The position numbers and the translations under genes are program-made. From assembly GCA_035578175.1 (NCBI GenBank), contig JAQMRL010000016.1, positions 1,365,501-1,429,500 of the forward strand: a DNA stretch of 64,000 nucleotides, given 5' to 3'. The stretch comes from Catonia carolina (taxonomy: Eukaryota; Arthropoda; Insecta; Hemiptera; Achilidae). The notes below the pieces were generated by a model. The model searched no databases, had not been told where the DNA came from, and saw nothing but the letters and a program-made list of their open reading frames with translations. Positions 42,979 through 55,200 of the stretch are shown here, piece after piece; the stretch's first letter is position 1; the number at the start of each line of letters is the position of its first letter.

Positions 42979-43310
42979 TTTATCATCAGTCTCTTGACTG
43001 GTTTGATGCAGTTCTCCAAGCTGTTCTATCTTGCGCAAGTCGTTTCATATCTACATACCTTTAACACCCTACATTTTTTGTAATTTGCCTTATATATTGA
43101 AATCTTTGCCTCCCCTTAAAATGTACTCCCTCAATATTACCCTCCATTATTGATAGATGTCTTAAAATATGCCCCACTAGACTATCCCTTTTTCTGGTAA
43201 GATGCTTTCATATACTTCTTTTTTCATCCACTCGCCTAAGAACCTCTAAATTACTTATTTTGTCTACCCACTTAATTTTTAACATTTTCTGTCAACTTAA
43301 CGTGAATAAA
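42979..43310 (-). pseudogene. RTE-type LINE 3' fragment
   Basis: The minus strand reads KIKWVDKISNLEVLRRVDEK, RKRDSLVGHILRHLSIMEG, then a GRQRFQYIRQITKNVG segment and MKRLAQDRTAWRTASNQSRD before a stop, with two in-frame stops. This is the typical end of insect RTE-group RT ORFs. The 3' tail is ATGATAAAA on the minus strand. It lies between two HEL copies. Confidence 0.85.
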
Positions 43311-43314
43311 AAAA

Positions 43315-44328
43315 AATTAATGTGAAACACTCACAACTTTTTCTTGCTAATGCAAATAATAAACAATATAACCTAACATTAGTTATTAAACATTAGAAAT
43401 AAAAAACTAACCCCAATAAACATAACCTAATTGTAATCATGAGTGAAGGACGCAAAATGAAAATCAACTTCTGTTTGGCTTGAAAACACAGAAACTCTCT
43501 TTCACGCTAAACAAGGCTCTGTACAAAAAAGTGCTTTCAATAAAAGTTGTAGATCTTCAAATTTCCTATGAATTTGAATATATACTCCTTTGTTTTAAAA
43601 TGCATACGAATGCCAAAATCTTAAAAAAATCTATTTTTACATGTTTTCATGAAAAAAAAACAGAAAATTGCTATTTACCGCTAAAGTAAGCATTGTACAA
43701 AAAAAATGTGTGAATTAAAAGTTGTAGTATTTTAAATTTTCTATGAATTTTATCAAATGCAGTTTTGCGCTAAAATGCATATTAAAGCCGCAATCTTAAA
43801 AAATCAGTAGTCGGCCATTTACACAGATACTCACTGGCGGGTTTGGAACGCCACGTACCAAGAACGCGTACAAGAGTGTGTGTTAAGGGGAGAGACACAT
43901 CAGATACTTGGATCGAGACACTTGGCGTGTGGGTTTAGCGTGTGGCAAGCCCACTAATTTGAGGTCTAGAACGTGTCGTTCTTATTTCATCCAGTTGTGA
44001 AATTGCATCCAAACCGTTCGTTAACTTTTGTTATATTCTTTCTCCTAAATTTTTTTTTATTTTTAGTATTCTTTAATTTTTTGTTGTTTTGTATTGAAAA
44101 TGTTCGTGTCGGGTCTAGTAGTAGTGTGTAAGTTAAGTTTCAAGTTTGTACGATGTTCCGTTCTTGAGATTTTCTGTTTACATACAGACATTCAGACCTA
44201 TTGCTAAAAACATGTTTTTTGGATTCAGGGGGTCTGGAAACTTGTAGATCCGGTGGAAACTCGATTTCCAAAAATCGACATGAAAACAATACTTCCCTTC
44301 CTATATATTCGTATAGGCAAGAGAAAGT
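43315..44328 (-). mobile_element. HEL repeat, antisense, with central replacement
   Basis: HEL sequence at 43315-43803 and again from GAAAATGTTCGTGTCGGG (44097) to GTATAGGCAAGAGAAAGTA. The middle ~290 bp is foreign (TCAGTAGTCGGCCATTTACA...), with GC-richer content and no recognised family. Confidence 0.75.
43804..44096. other. Unknown insertion/replacement in HEL
   Basis: Replaces ~250 bp of HEL. The left part has GGCGGGTTTGGAACGCCACG and repeated GTGTGGCAAGCCC-like words; the right part is T-rich with ATTTTTTTTTATTTTTAG. No terminal repeats are visible. Confidence 0.35.
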
Positions 44329-44730
44329 AAAAAAAGATAATGTTACTTATTTTAGGCCTAAACTAAATTTACATTCTGAGAATGTTTTTTGATTTTCATG
44401 TTGAAGTGTGGAGGCACCAATTTTGATTTCCTTCTTAAAAGGATATTCCCCAGTGGGTTTTTACTTTTTTCATGTTTTGTGCCAGAACTTTGGTTTTTCT
44501 TTTATATATTCAGCAGAAAAGGGGTGTTAACTTCACCTTGATGACGGTAAGGCCCATTTTCCCTATTTGACATACTGTCTACTTTTGGGAATTTAATCAG
44601 GTTTGCAATTTAAAGTACAATAAAATAGGGTTATATTTATACACAGAAAAGAATAGGTAATATTTTAAACGAAAAAAAGCAAAAAATGGCATTTTTGACC
44701 TAATTTTGGTTTCTTTGCTCTCCCGAAATT
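44329..44730. repeat. Spacer T, longer copy
   Basis: 44479-44730 matches 19110-19350. The preceding 150 bp (AATGTTACTTATTTTAGGCC...) is extra here and was lost with the HEL 5' end in the 19-kb copy. Confidence 0.65.
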
Positions 44731-45649
44731 TTGACTTTCTCTTGCCTATATAAATATATAGAAAGGAAGTATTGTTTTCATGTCGATTTTTCAAAATCGA
44801 GTTCTCACCAGATATACACGTTTATAGACCCCCTGAACCCAAAAAACATGTTTGTTAGCAATTGGTCTGTATGTGTGTGTGTGTGAACAAAATATCTCAA
44901 GAACAGAACCTCGTATGAACTTGAAACTTAAAACTGAAGTTTGCATATTAAAGCGTAAGACACTACTACCAACACGAGACCAACATTTTCATTTAAATCG
45001 GTCAACCGAAAGTAGTAGTTTATTAGTGTAATTTTTCACTTTTTTGCTATTACTTCAAAAACAGGCCCTACGATTTTTTTAAAAATTGCCTGGTTTACTA
45101 AAATTTTTTATGCTTTACAAGATAGGGTAGCCGTCATATCTGCTGAAATTCTTTGAAAGGCTGTTTGAACGTAAAAAATTGTTTTCTTTAGATTGTGGCT
45201 TTAATATGCATTTTAGCACAAAAATGTATATAATAAAAGTTGTAGACAATTTAAAATTCTACAACTTTTATTTCAAACATTTTTTTTTTGCACAACGCTT
45301 AGTTTAGAGGTAATTAGCGATTTTCTGTTTTTCTCACTAAAAAGTGTGAAAAATCGATTTTTTTTTAAGATTTCGGCCTTAGTATGCATTTAGGACAGAA
45401 GTGTATATAAACAAATGTATAAGAAATTAAAATATCTGAAATTTTTATTTGAAGCATTTTTCTCTACAGAGCCTAGTTCAGAGTAAAACAGTGATTTTCT
45501 CTATTTTTAAGCCAAACTGAGGTCAATTTTCATTTTGCATCTCACTCATGATTAAAATAAGGTTAGATTTTTCTTTATTTCTAATGTTAGGTTAAATTGA
45601 TCATTATTTGCATTGGGAAGAGAAAGTTGTGTAAGTGTTTCACACCCGA
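44731..45649 (+). mobile_element. HEL repeat, sense, complete
   Basis: GACTTTCTCTTGCC to GGGAAGAGAAAGTTGTGTAAGTGTTTCACACC, with short (TG)n near 44872. Counterpart of 19351-20282. Confidence 0.87.
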
Positions 45650-46216
45650 ATTTTTTACTTATTTTCTTGCAGAATAAGCAACAGAAAATTTCTAATTGCC
45701 ACAAAACTAGGCATTGTACAAAATACAATAATTAGCATTAAATTGAAAATAAAACTTGTAGGTTTGTAAATGTGCTACAATTTTGATTGTATACACTTTT
45801 GCCCTAAATGCATATTAAGGCCGCAATCTTTAAAACCATTTTTTTCTACGAGAGCACAGCCTGGCCAAGAATTTGAGCAACAAGTGCCTACATTATCACA
45901 AGATCAGAAGAAATGTAGTAAATGAGGCAGATTTAAAAAAAATTGTAGGAGCTGTTTTTGAGAAAATCTCAAAAAAGTGATAAATGACATGAATATACTA
46001 CTACTTCCGCTTAAGCGATTTTTATGAAAATGTTTGTGTCAGGTCCGCCAGTAGTACCTAACTTACGTTTCAATTTTGTACAATGTTCTCGCTAAAAACA
46101 TGTTTTTTTTGGTTCAAGGGCTCTGAAAACATATATATCCAGTAAAACCTCGTTTTCCAAAAATCAACATGGAAACCATACCTTCCTTCCAATAAATCAT
46201 ACAGGCAAGATAAAGT
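45650..46216 (-). mobile_element. Antisense HEL half-copy, uninterrupted
   Basis: Gives the empty site for the hAT-like element (GAGCAACAAGTGCC near 45888) and for the RTE copy (GGGCTCTGAAAACATATATA near 46120). A ~40-bp deletion lies near 46087. It ends ACAGGCAAGATAAAGTG. Confidence 0.8.
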
Positions 46217-47143
46217 GAGCATTAAATCATAGCTAACTATATGACGTGATTCCTTATATCATTTGATACCAGCGTGGGTCATTTTTTGTTATGTTTAAGG
46301 AAAAATGATACATATGTTGTGATGCCAAAATTTATAGTACGTGACAAAGTTTCAGAGGGAAAATAAAAGTGCTGTACCAAATACTAGTGCTTGTATAGTA
46401 TAGCCCGGGTACTGGCAACGATAAAACAACCCTTGTGTAAGTTTTTTTTATTCCTAATGTGTGTACATTACAATCTGTCCCAATTATATGAGAATGATGT
46501 GTATGACGTGTAAAGGAGGTGTAGTCTTGCACGGCCTCAGGCCAATTATTCCTGCAAGGGTGTGGTTAATTAAACCCCAACCATCAAAGTACACCGGTAA
46601 CCACTGTCTAGTATTCTAACACGTATAAAAGTAAAACTAACTTGACTAGGATTTGAACTAGGAACGTACGTCTCCTTAAATAGCTGTGTGTTCAGGTGAG
46701 TTGCAGTGACGACTTTACCTCTAGACTAACCTGGTGGGTACTTCAGTAAGGTGTGTGCATATGAAAAGTAAAGTGACTATAGATGATGGGTGAGGGACGG
46801 ACGGACGGGGAGTGGAGGATATCAGTTGCTCTTCTGTAAGGGCCACAAGCCAGTAACCGGCCTCTACCATCGGAAGTGACTGTACGTGATGGGCTGGGGG
46901 TGTGGTGGAGTAGAGCCAGTGCAGCCACAATTCAAATAACACAAGATGATGCCAAAGAAATAAAAAAACTTAACGTGATATTTTCTAGCATTTATTTAAA
47001 AGAGTGTGAAACTGTCGCATATCTTTCTCATTCCAATGTAGATAATGAACAATATAACCTATGTTCATTACGTATACGTGATGCGTGGCAGTGCCACAGG
47101 TGTTTCTGTCATTAAATATAATAAAATGTGTTGTTGTTTTCAG
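46217..47143 (+). repeat. Upstream flank of zinc-finger unit 3
   Basis: As in units 1 and 2: SINE of the second family on the minus strand (~46455-46745), a badly decayed HEL 3' tip near 47003-47055 (GTGTGAAACTGTCGCATATC) and the TTGTTGTTTTCAG site before the ATG. About 30 bp after CTGGCAACGATAAAACAA is missing relative to unit 1. Confidence 0.7.
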
Positions 47144-48418
47144 ATGGCTGATGCAACTGGAGTGGGAGTGGACTCTTCAAGCGGAACAGCCTCACAAGTC
47201 TGTAAATTATGCAGACTAGCTACCATTGACTGCCACAACAAGAATAAACTCATTGCGTACTGTGCAAAGTGTAAGAAGAGATTACGTAAACAAAGAACCA
47301 AATCTTGGTATGGTAAAATTAAACAGCTGTACGACTCCTGTTTGACTTGCATGAATACGTTTTATAATAACCTCTCATACGAACCACATGACTGTACACT
47401 AGAAGGCATATTCGTTTGTGATGGTTGTGGCAGAGTATTCCTCCACAAGGAGAATATAACGCTACATGTAAGTAAATGTCACAAAATCATTTCAAAAATG
47501 AATGCAACTGTAAGTGAAAACAATGGCCAAAGAGATTCAAAATCGGAATTGGAGTTGGAACATTGTGGGAGTACTTCTAGATTGAGTGATAGTAGCAGTG
47601 GCCACAAGATGTCTAAATCAACTGAGAATGTGATTGGCCAGTCTAAATTACCCAAAACATGTAAAGATATCACTTGTAGTATTTGTGGAAAGGTTTTTAG
47701 TTGTAAATCCAAATTAACTACACATATGCGTGTACATACAGGAGAGAAGCCATTCAATTGTAAATTCTGTAATAAAAAGTTTACACAGTCATCTTCTTTT
47801 AATACTCACATGCGTTTACATACAGGGGAGAAACCTTTTAATTGTAAATTCTGTAATAAAAAGTTTACAAATTCATCTGGTTTAACTAATCATGTGCGTT
47901 TACATACAGGAGAGAAGCCATTCAACTGTAAATTCTGTAATAAAAAGTTTACCCAGTCTTGTGAATTAACTAAACATGTGCGTTTACATACAGGGGAAAA
48001 ACCATTCAATTGTAAATTCTGTAATAAAACGTTTACACAGTCATCTAATTTAAATGCTCATATGCGTTTACATACAGGGGAGAAGCCATTCAATTGTAAA
48101 TTCTGTAATAAAAAGTTTACTCATTCATCTAGTTTAAATACTCACATGCGTTTACATACAGGGGAGAAGCCATTCAATTGTAAATTCTGTAATAAAAAGT
48201 TTACAAATTCATCTAGTTTAACTAATCATGTGCGTTTACATACAGGGGAGAAGCCATTCAATTGTAAATTATGTAATAAAAAGTTTACAGATTCTTCTGG
48301 TTTAACTAAACATGTGCGTTTACATACAGGGGAGAAGCCATTCAATTGTAAATTCTGTAATAAAAAGTTTACACAGTCATCTAATTTAAATACTCACATG
48401 CGTTTACATACAGAATAG
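47144..48418 (+). CDS. C2H2 zinc-finger protein, paralogue 3 (424 aa, nine tandem fingers)
   Basis: The N-terminal 190 residues match paralogues 1 and 2 (CKLC, CAKC, CLTC region, lone finger, Ser-rich linker). The array has nine tandem fingers, all on an 84-bp unit with nearly constant framework CKFCNKKFT...H-R-LHTGEKPFN. Contact residues (-1,2,3,6) of fingers 2-9 read Q-S-S-T, N-S-G-N, Q-C-E-K, Q-S-N-A, H-S-S-T, N-S-S-N, D-S-G-K and Q-S-N-T. Variation is thus concentrated at the DNA-reading positions. The KRLGD/KQLQH fingers of paralogues 1-2 are absent. The gene is intact; the start follows the conserved acceptor-like site. It probably binds a longer DNA target than its paralogues. Its biological role is not shown by the sequence. 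Confidence 0.88.
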   Translation: MADATGVGVDSSSGTASQVCKLCRLATIDCHNKNKLIAYCAKCKKRLRKQRTKSWYGKIKQLYDSCLTCMNTFYNNLSYEPHDCTLEGIFVCDGCGRVFLHKENITLHVSKCHKIISKMNATVSENNGQRDSKSELELEHCGSTSRLSDSSSGHKMSKSTENVIGQSKLPKTCKDITCSICGKVFSCKSKLTTHMRVHTGEKPFNCKFCNKKFTQSSSFNTHMRLHTGEKPFNCKFCNKKFTNSSGLTNHVRLHTGEKPFNCKFCNKKFTQSCELTKHVRLHTGEKPFNCKFCNKTFTQSSNLNAHMRLHTGEKPFNCKFCNKKFTHSSSLNTHMRLHTGEKPFNCKFCNKKFTNSSSLTNHVRLHTGEKPFNCKLCNKKFTDSSGLTKHVRLHTGEKPFNCKFCNKKFTQSSNLNTHMRLHTE

Positions 48419-48699
48419 AAAACACACAATTGTATGATTTCCAATAAAAATACGCATGTGCTTCATCTTTAAATACCATTTTTGTATGAACACAAATAAA
48501 CCATAAAAATATAAATCGTGCAGTAAAATTTCTCTGCTATTCATGGCTTCTTCTAGAAGTTTGCTTATGTATAGAGGAGAGTGAAAGTGCAGATGTAAAG
48601 TTTGCAAAATAAACTCTGTACAATTAAAGTCATTGAAGAACGCATTGCATGCGTAACCCACAGGATGGACACTTGGTCTGATAAATGTGCATCTCCTTT
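48419..48699 (+). other. 3' flank of zinc-finger gene 3
   Basis: Same finger remnants and AATAAA sites as 9946-10227; here the first remnant reads TGTATGATTTCCAATAAAAA, so its second Cys is lost. Confidence 0.55.
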
Positions 48700-49596
48700 T
48701 GACCTTCTCTATGTGAATATGTAGGAAGGAAAGTATTGTTTTCATGTCAATGTTTTGATAGCGGGTTTTCACCAGATATAAATGTTTTCAGACCCTGTGA
48801 ACCCAAAAAACATTTTTTAGTAGTTGGTGTCTGTGTGTTTTCTAAATATCTCAAGAATGGAACATCGTATGAAGTTCAAACTTAAAACTTAAGTTAGGTA
48901 CCACTAGAGGACTTGACACAAACATTTTCATTAAAATCGGTCAACTGGAAATAGTATTTTTCACTTTTTGCAATTTTTATTAAATTAGCTCATATGTTTT
49001 TTTTTTAATTGCCTCATACTACATAATTATGCTCTTCAGGAGACGGTAGGTGCGCCATGTCCGCTGAAATTCTTGGGGAGGCTGTTCTCTCGTAGAAAAA
49101 GTGGTTTTTTAATATTGCAGCCTTAATAAGCATTTTAGCGCAGAAGTGTATAAAATCAAAGTTGTAGGCAATTTAAAAGTGTAAAAGATTTATTTTTAAC
49201 ATTTCATTGTATATTGCTCAGTTGAGCAGTAATTAGTGATCTTCTGTTGTATATTTTTTTCATTGAAATCTGTATTAAAAAAATGGATTTTTTTGAGATT
49301 TCTGCTGTAGTATGCATTTAACTACAAAAGTGTATGTAATCAAATTTATCAGAAAAATATGATCTTCTATTTTTATTGTATTTTTATTTTCTCTACAGAG
49401 CCTAGTTCAGCGTCAACAACTGATTTTCTATAATATTGAGCCAAACTTAGGTAGGGTTTCATTTTGCATTATTCACTCCTGGTAAAAATTGGGATATGTT
49501 TTTTGTAGTTAGTTTTTAGTTTATTACTAATGTTAGTTTATATTGTTCATAATTTGCATTGGCAGGTAAAAGTTGTGTGGATGTTAAATACCAGAT
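48700..49596 (+). mobile_element. HEL repeat, sense, diverged
   Basis: Begins GACCTTCTCTATGTGAATAT and ends GGCAGGTAAAAGTTGTGTGG then ATACCAGA; the microsatellite is almost gone. Counterpart of 10228 and 32313. Confidence 0.8.
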
Positions 49597-49856
49597 TTTC
49601 TTACTCAGTTTTAATGGGCAATGTGCGTTGAGGGGTACAGGGGGGATTTTGTACTCGGCTGTTATGTCAGAATAGCATGAATGATTTTGTAGACTACATC
49701 TGAAGTCATAGACCCATCATCAGAGTATACAAAATATATTGTAAAAGTACTTTAATTTTTATCACTGACCTGTTACAGCTATTATACTGCTTATTTTTAC
49801 CTGTTCATTATGAACATGTTTTCGTGTCCAACATCATTGGAGCACTCAAATTTAAA
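49597..49856. repeat. Spacer V, third copy
   Basis: Matches 33204-33467 closely, including the extra TTTTTACCTGTT. Confidence 0.7.
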
Positions 49857-50846
49857 ATTGATGTGAAACACTCACACAACTTTTTCTTGCCAATGAAAAT
49901 TATGAACAATATAACCTAACATTAGAAATAAACAAAAACTTAACTTTATTTTTTTTAAGTCGCATCAGCAGCTTGGTAACTAGTGACTATGTGGGTTAGG
50001 AAACTGGATAGTATAATAATTTCCTGACCCTAGCCGAAAATCAAACCCAGGACCTCTGCGTTGTAGGCCAGCATTCTACCACTACGCTACAGAGGTGGCA
50101 ATAACCTTATTTTAATCATGAGTGGAATGATACAAAATAAAAACCAACCTTAATTTTTTGCTTGATAATGCGGAAAATCACTCTGACACTAAACAAGGCT
50201 CCGTAGAGAAAAATCCTTGAAATAAAAGTTGTAGATATTTTAATTTCCTATAAATTTGACTATAAATCCATTGTTTTATTGATGTTCATGAAAAAAAAAC
50301 AGAAAATTACTAATTACTGCTAAACTAAGTGTTATACAAAGAAATGTTTTAAATAAAAGTTGTATTTAGATAACTTCTGCGCTAAAATGCATATTAATGC
50401 TATAATCTTAAAAACCCCATTTTTTCTAAGAGAGATTAGCCTCTCCAAGAATTTCAGCAGACATTGCGCGCCTACCGTATCTTGTAGAGCATAATTATGT
50501 AGTAAATGAGGCAATTTTGAAAAAAAATCATAGAAGCCGTTTTAGAGAGAATTTTGAAAAAGTTAAAAATTACATGAATAAACTACTACTTCCGATTGAC
50601 TGATTTTGATGAAAAAGTTTGTGTCACGTATTCCTCTAGTAGTACATAACTTAAGTTTCAAGTTTTAGCTTCGTACGATGTTCCGTTGTTGAGATATTTT
50701 GTTCACACGCACAAAACAAACGCTAAAAACATTTTTTTGGGTGGATGGAGTCTGGAAACATGTATATCGGGTGACAACTAGAATTTGTAAAATCGACATG
50801 AAAACAATACTTTCCTTCTTATATATTCAAATAGGCAAGAGAAAGT
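49857..50846 (-). mobile_element. HEL repeat, antisense, carrying the same SINE as 33.6 kb
   Basis: GTGAAACACTCACACAACTT at the left, AAATAGGCAAGAGAAAGTA at the right, SINE at 49946-50098. Confidence 0.82.
49946..50098 (-). mobile_element. tRNA-derived SINE (third family), orthologous copy
   Basis: Box A-like GTAGCGTAGTGGTAGAATGC and box B-like GGGTTTGATTTTC on the minus strand; same body and same insertion point as 33557-33709. Confidence 0.8.
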
Positions 50847-52779
50847 AAAAAGCTAAATGTATTAGAAAGTGTAAAAGATGTACGTTGAGTCATTCATGTA
50901 AAACTGTTTAATCATTTGAGTTGATCGTTTTTCGTATTCCCTGCTGATAAGAGCCACAGTCAATGTTACTTGATCATTTTTAAATTAACCTCTTTGTTAA
51001 AAATGTTTTACCTCTGTTTATTTTATCTGTTTGTTTGCATGGAACATCTCACACTTGTTGGATCATTTTTTTCATTTTATTATCGCATAGTTCTATTACG
51101 TTAACATTTTTTTAATTTTTCTGAACATTTTACTTTCTCTTGCTGATATGGATATATAGGACAGAAAGAATTGTTTTTATTTCGATTTGTCGAATTAAAG
51201 TTTTCATCGGATTTACACGTTTTCCGACCCCCTGAACCCAAAAAAAACATGTTGTTTTAGCGATTGGTCTCTGTGCGTGTGTGTGTGAACAGAATATCTC
51301 ATGAACGAAACATTGTACGAACTAGAAACCTTAAACTTAAGTAACATACCACTATTGGACCCAACACAAACATTTTCATTAAAATTGGTCAACTGGAAGT
51401 AGTAGTTTATTCGTGTAATTTTTAACTTTTTTGCGATATTCTTAAAAACTGGTCCTACAAGTTTTTTAAAAATTGCCTGGTTTACTAACTTTTTTTATGC
51501 TCTACAAGATAGGGTAGGCGCCATGTTTGCAAAAAATTTTTGGTGAGGCTGTTTTCACATAAAAAGATTGTCTTTTTAAGATTGCTGCTTTAATTTGCAT
51601 TTTACGCAAAAATTTATATAATAAAAATTGTAGAGAATTTAAAATCCTACAACTTTTATTTCAAACATTTTTTTTCATAAAGCTTAGTTTAACGGTAATT
51701 AGCTATTTTCTGGTTTTTCTCGTGGAAATGTGTGAAACATCTTTTTTTTAGATTTCAGCCTTATTATGCATTTTACGACAAAAGTATATATAATAAAAGT
51801 CATAGAAAATTATAAGATCTACAACTTTTATTTAGAAAATTTTTCTCTACACAGCCTATTTTGTATTTTATTCCTCTAACATTTTTATAATTTGGTATGA
51901 TGTAATCACATTTAATTGTTTTTGGTCGTACCATTTTAACATTTACAACATGTTGTTTAGTCATACCATTGTAATCCTCATTTCAACATTCTATTTTATA
52001 AACGCATCTTTTATTGTTATTTACTCCATTCACTTCATTCGTGTTTACGTGTATGGGGTAACAGTTTCTTATCCACACGTATGAATGACATTTTATACAA
52101 TTTATTTCTTGTTCTACATAATGTATTTGTAATTATTTTATTATATTTCATAGAATGTATGGTTTCTGCTCTGTATGGTTATTTTTCTCTTCGGCTGTTG
52201 TTAAATCAGTTTCCAAATGTAAATTGTAATTAATTGTACAGTCCATTCGAAATAGCATGGTAGTATTACTTAAATGGAATAAAGAACAGAGGGAATTTTT
52301 TAATGTGCTCATGCGTCAGTGCTACCACTAAGAATAATTAAAAGGGAAATTTTACTTTCGAAAAGGGATTTTTTATTCTGAAAAGTTACCGCCATTCGGA
52401 GACTTACTATCATGCTATTTTGAATGGACTATATTTTGTTTTTTGTTATATCCATTATTATTTTTGTCATTATGCGATGAATCTTATGGCTTTTATTTTG
52501 TTATTTAAGCGTTTCTCATCTTGTGTATAATTAAGTGCTCGATATTATATATGGTACTTTAACAAGGTGCAGATTTATGGGAATATGGGTGGTTAGAGGA
52601 TTTATTATAGTAATGACGGGTAATGTGTTTGTACAGGCCGTGCCACGATTTTCCAGGCTTGCCGTCCGACCGTTATTACGGTGCGTACTATCTAAAGCGA
52701 AAACATTCCCTCACGTTTATTTCATATCACCCCATATAGGCTCAAACGATAACTAATGTTTTACAAATGTAATTAATTT
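50847..52779. repeat. Downstream part of zinc-finger unit 3, first portion
   Basis: Matches 34446-35630 apart from a HEL insertion at 51130-51855. It contains the conserved GC-richer frame (TGNVFVQAVPRFSRLAVRPL, ~52610-52740). No gene recognised. Confidence 0.5.
51130..51855 (+). mobile_element. HEL repeat, sense, 3'-truncated
   Basis: TTACTTTCTCTTGCTGATAT at the 5' end, microsatellite near 51275, first internal repeat complete, second cut off at CTCTACACAGCCTATTTT. The site is uninserted at ~34728. Confidence 0.82.
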
Positions 52780-53658
52780 TTACTTTCGCTTGCCTATAAG
52801 AATATATAGGAAGGAAAGTATTGTTTTCATGCCGATTTTAAGAAATCGAGTTTTCACCGGATCTACATGTTATCAGACCCCCTGAACTCAAAAAACATGT
52901 TTTTAGCGATTGGTGTGTGTGTGAACAGAATATCTCATGAACGGAACATCGCACGAACTTGAAACTTAAGTTATTACTACCAGATCCGACACGAACATTT
53001 TCATCAAAATCGGTTAACCGGAAGTAGTAGTTTATTCGTGTAATTTTTCACTTTTTCCGATTTTCTCAAAAACTGGTCCTACGATTTTTTTAAAAGTCGC
53101 TTGGTTTACTAAATTTTTTATACTCTACAAGATAGGATAGGCGCCATGTTTGCTGAAATTCTCGGTGAGGCGTTTTTCACGTAAATAAATTGTTTTTTTA
53201 AGATTGCGGCGTTAATATGCATTCAAGCGCAAAAATATATATAATTAAAGTTGTAGAAAATTTAAAATTCTACAACTTTTATTTCAAACATTTTTTTGTA
53301 TAACACTTAGTTTAGCGGTAATTAGAAATTTTCTGTTATTTTCTCACGAAAACGTGTAAAAAGTTGATTTTTTTAAGATTTCGGCCTTATAATGTATTTT
53401 ACGACAAAAAAGTACAATAAATTTTATAGGAAATTAAAAAATCTACAACTTTTATGTTAAGCATTTTTCTCTACAGAGCCTAGTTTAGCGTGAAAGAGTG
53501 ATTTTTCATATTATTTAACTAAACTGAGAACTAACTCATTATTAAATTGAGATTATGTTTTTTGAGGTTAGTTTTTTGTTTATTTCTAATGTTAGGTTAA
53601 TTCTAATGTTAATCATTTGCATTGGCAAGAGAAAGTTGTGTGAGTGTTTCACACCAGA
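52780..53658 (+). mobile_element. HEL repeat, sense, complete
   Basis: TTACTTTCGCTTGCC to GGCAAGAGAAAGTTGTGTGAGTGTTTCACACCAGA. The microsatellite is minimal (GTGTGTGTG near 52913). It lies in a region uninserted in unit 2. Confidence 0.88.
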
Positions 53659-54282
53659 TTTTTTACTTTGTTAAGCAAACATAAAGAAATATTACATTAA
53701 TTTCTATAAATAAACCTTAGAAATAGTAGATATGCCTAATGTATACGTTTATGTAAATAAAAACAAACAATTTGTAATTGTTATTATTAATAATGAAAAT
53801 GTTAGTGATTATTTTAAGGGTAATTAAAGACGGAAGGCGCGTTGGCACGCGTTTACCGCACGGCGGGCGGCCAACATTGAGCGGTAGTGGACATGAATGA
53901 GATGCGTGTGTATTAACAACCATTGAAAAATGTAATGTCGCATCAACTGCATGTTACCGTTGTATCATGTGACACCGTCTGTCTGTACCCAGCCTAATAT
54001 GTCATTGTTTATGGTTTATATTTTCAACAACACTGACTGTAATATGTTACCCTAAAACGATAGTAGAATGACTCACTAGGCATTACAACAGCGAGCTTGG
54101 AAATGTGTGGTGCGCGCGGCCTATATAAATAATTTCACTAATTCCATCACTACCTCGCCAATTAACGTTTAGCTCTGTTCTTTACTGGAGGAGATCCATT
54201 CAAATATTGTAGTCTCTTTCTTGCCAACAAATACGTTTTCTAATAAAGTTGTGTTAAAAATTAAGGTTTAGTTATGGCATTT
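53659..54282 (+). promoter_or_regulatory. Unassigned insert with LTR-like promoter features
   Basis: Absent from unit 2. GC-rich patches (GGCGCGTTGGCACGCG, GCGCGCGGCC) precede a TATA-like CTATATAAAT at 54121. About 120 bp downstream an AATAAAG lies at ~54242. This spacing resembles a solo LTR or a Pol II promoter, but no TG...CA ends or target duplication could be fixed. Confidence 0.3.
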
Positions 54283-55200
54283 TTACTTTCTCTTGCCTAT
54301 ATGAATATATAGGAAGGAAAGTATTGTTTTCATGTCGATTTTTCGAAATCGAGTTTTCACCGGATCTACACGTTTTCAGACCCCCTGAACCCTAAAAACA
54401 TATTTTATAGCGATTGGTCTGTGTTTATGTGTGTGAACAGAATATCTCAAGAACCAAACGTCGTACGAACTTGAAACTTAAGTTATGTACCATTACTGGA
54501 CCCGATACAAATATTTTCATCAAAATAGGTTAATCGGAATTAGTAGTTTATTTGTATAATTTTTCACTTTTTTGCGATTTTCTCAAAAACTGGTCCTACG
54601 ATTTTTTCAAAAATCGCCTGGTTTACTCAAATTTTTATTCTTTAAATGATAGGGTAAGCGTCATGTTTGCTGAAATTCTTGGTGAGGCTGTTTTCATGTA
54701 AAAATGTGTTTTTTTTAAGATTACGTCTTTAATATGTATTATAGCGCAAAAATTTATATAATAAAAAATGTAGAGAAGTTAAAATTCTATAACTTTTATT
54801 TCAAGCATTTTTTTTGTATAACGCTTAGTTTAGCGGTAATTAGCTTCTTTTTTTTTGACACGAGAACGTGTGAAAAATCGAGTTTTTAAGATTTTGGCCT
54901 TAGTATGCATTTTATGACAAAAAAGGTATTTAATTGAATTTATAGAAAATAAAAAGATCTACAACTTTTATTTAGAGCATTTTGCTTTACAGATCCTAGT
55001 TTAGTGTGTACGAGATTTTCCTTATTTTTAAGGCAAACCGAGTTCAATTTTCATTTTGCATCTTTCACTTATGATTAATATTAGGTTATGTATATTGAGG
55101 TTAGTTTGTCGTTTATTTCTATAGTTTTATTACTATTGTTAGGTTTATTGTTAAATATTTGCATTGGCAAGAGAAAGTTGTGTGCGTGTTTCACACCAGA
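54283..55200 (+). mobile_element. HEL repeat, sense, complete
   Basis: TTACTTTCTCTTGCCTATAT with the intact 5' hairpin and 3' end GGCAAGAGAAAGTTGTGTGCGTGTTTCACACCAGA. The palindrome CGATTTTTCGAAATCG near 54338 is well preserved. Confidence 0.9.

Noticed and set aside
47700..48410. Regular 84-bp direct repeats suggestive of a tandem array or CRISPR-like pattern
   Set aside because: The period is that of C2H2 fingers (28 codons), in frame, with no spacers; it is coding repeat.
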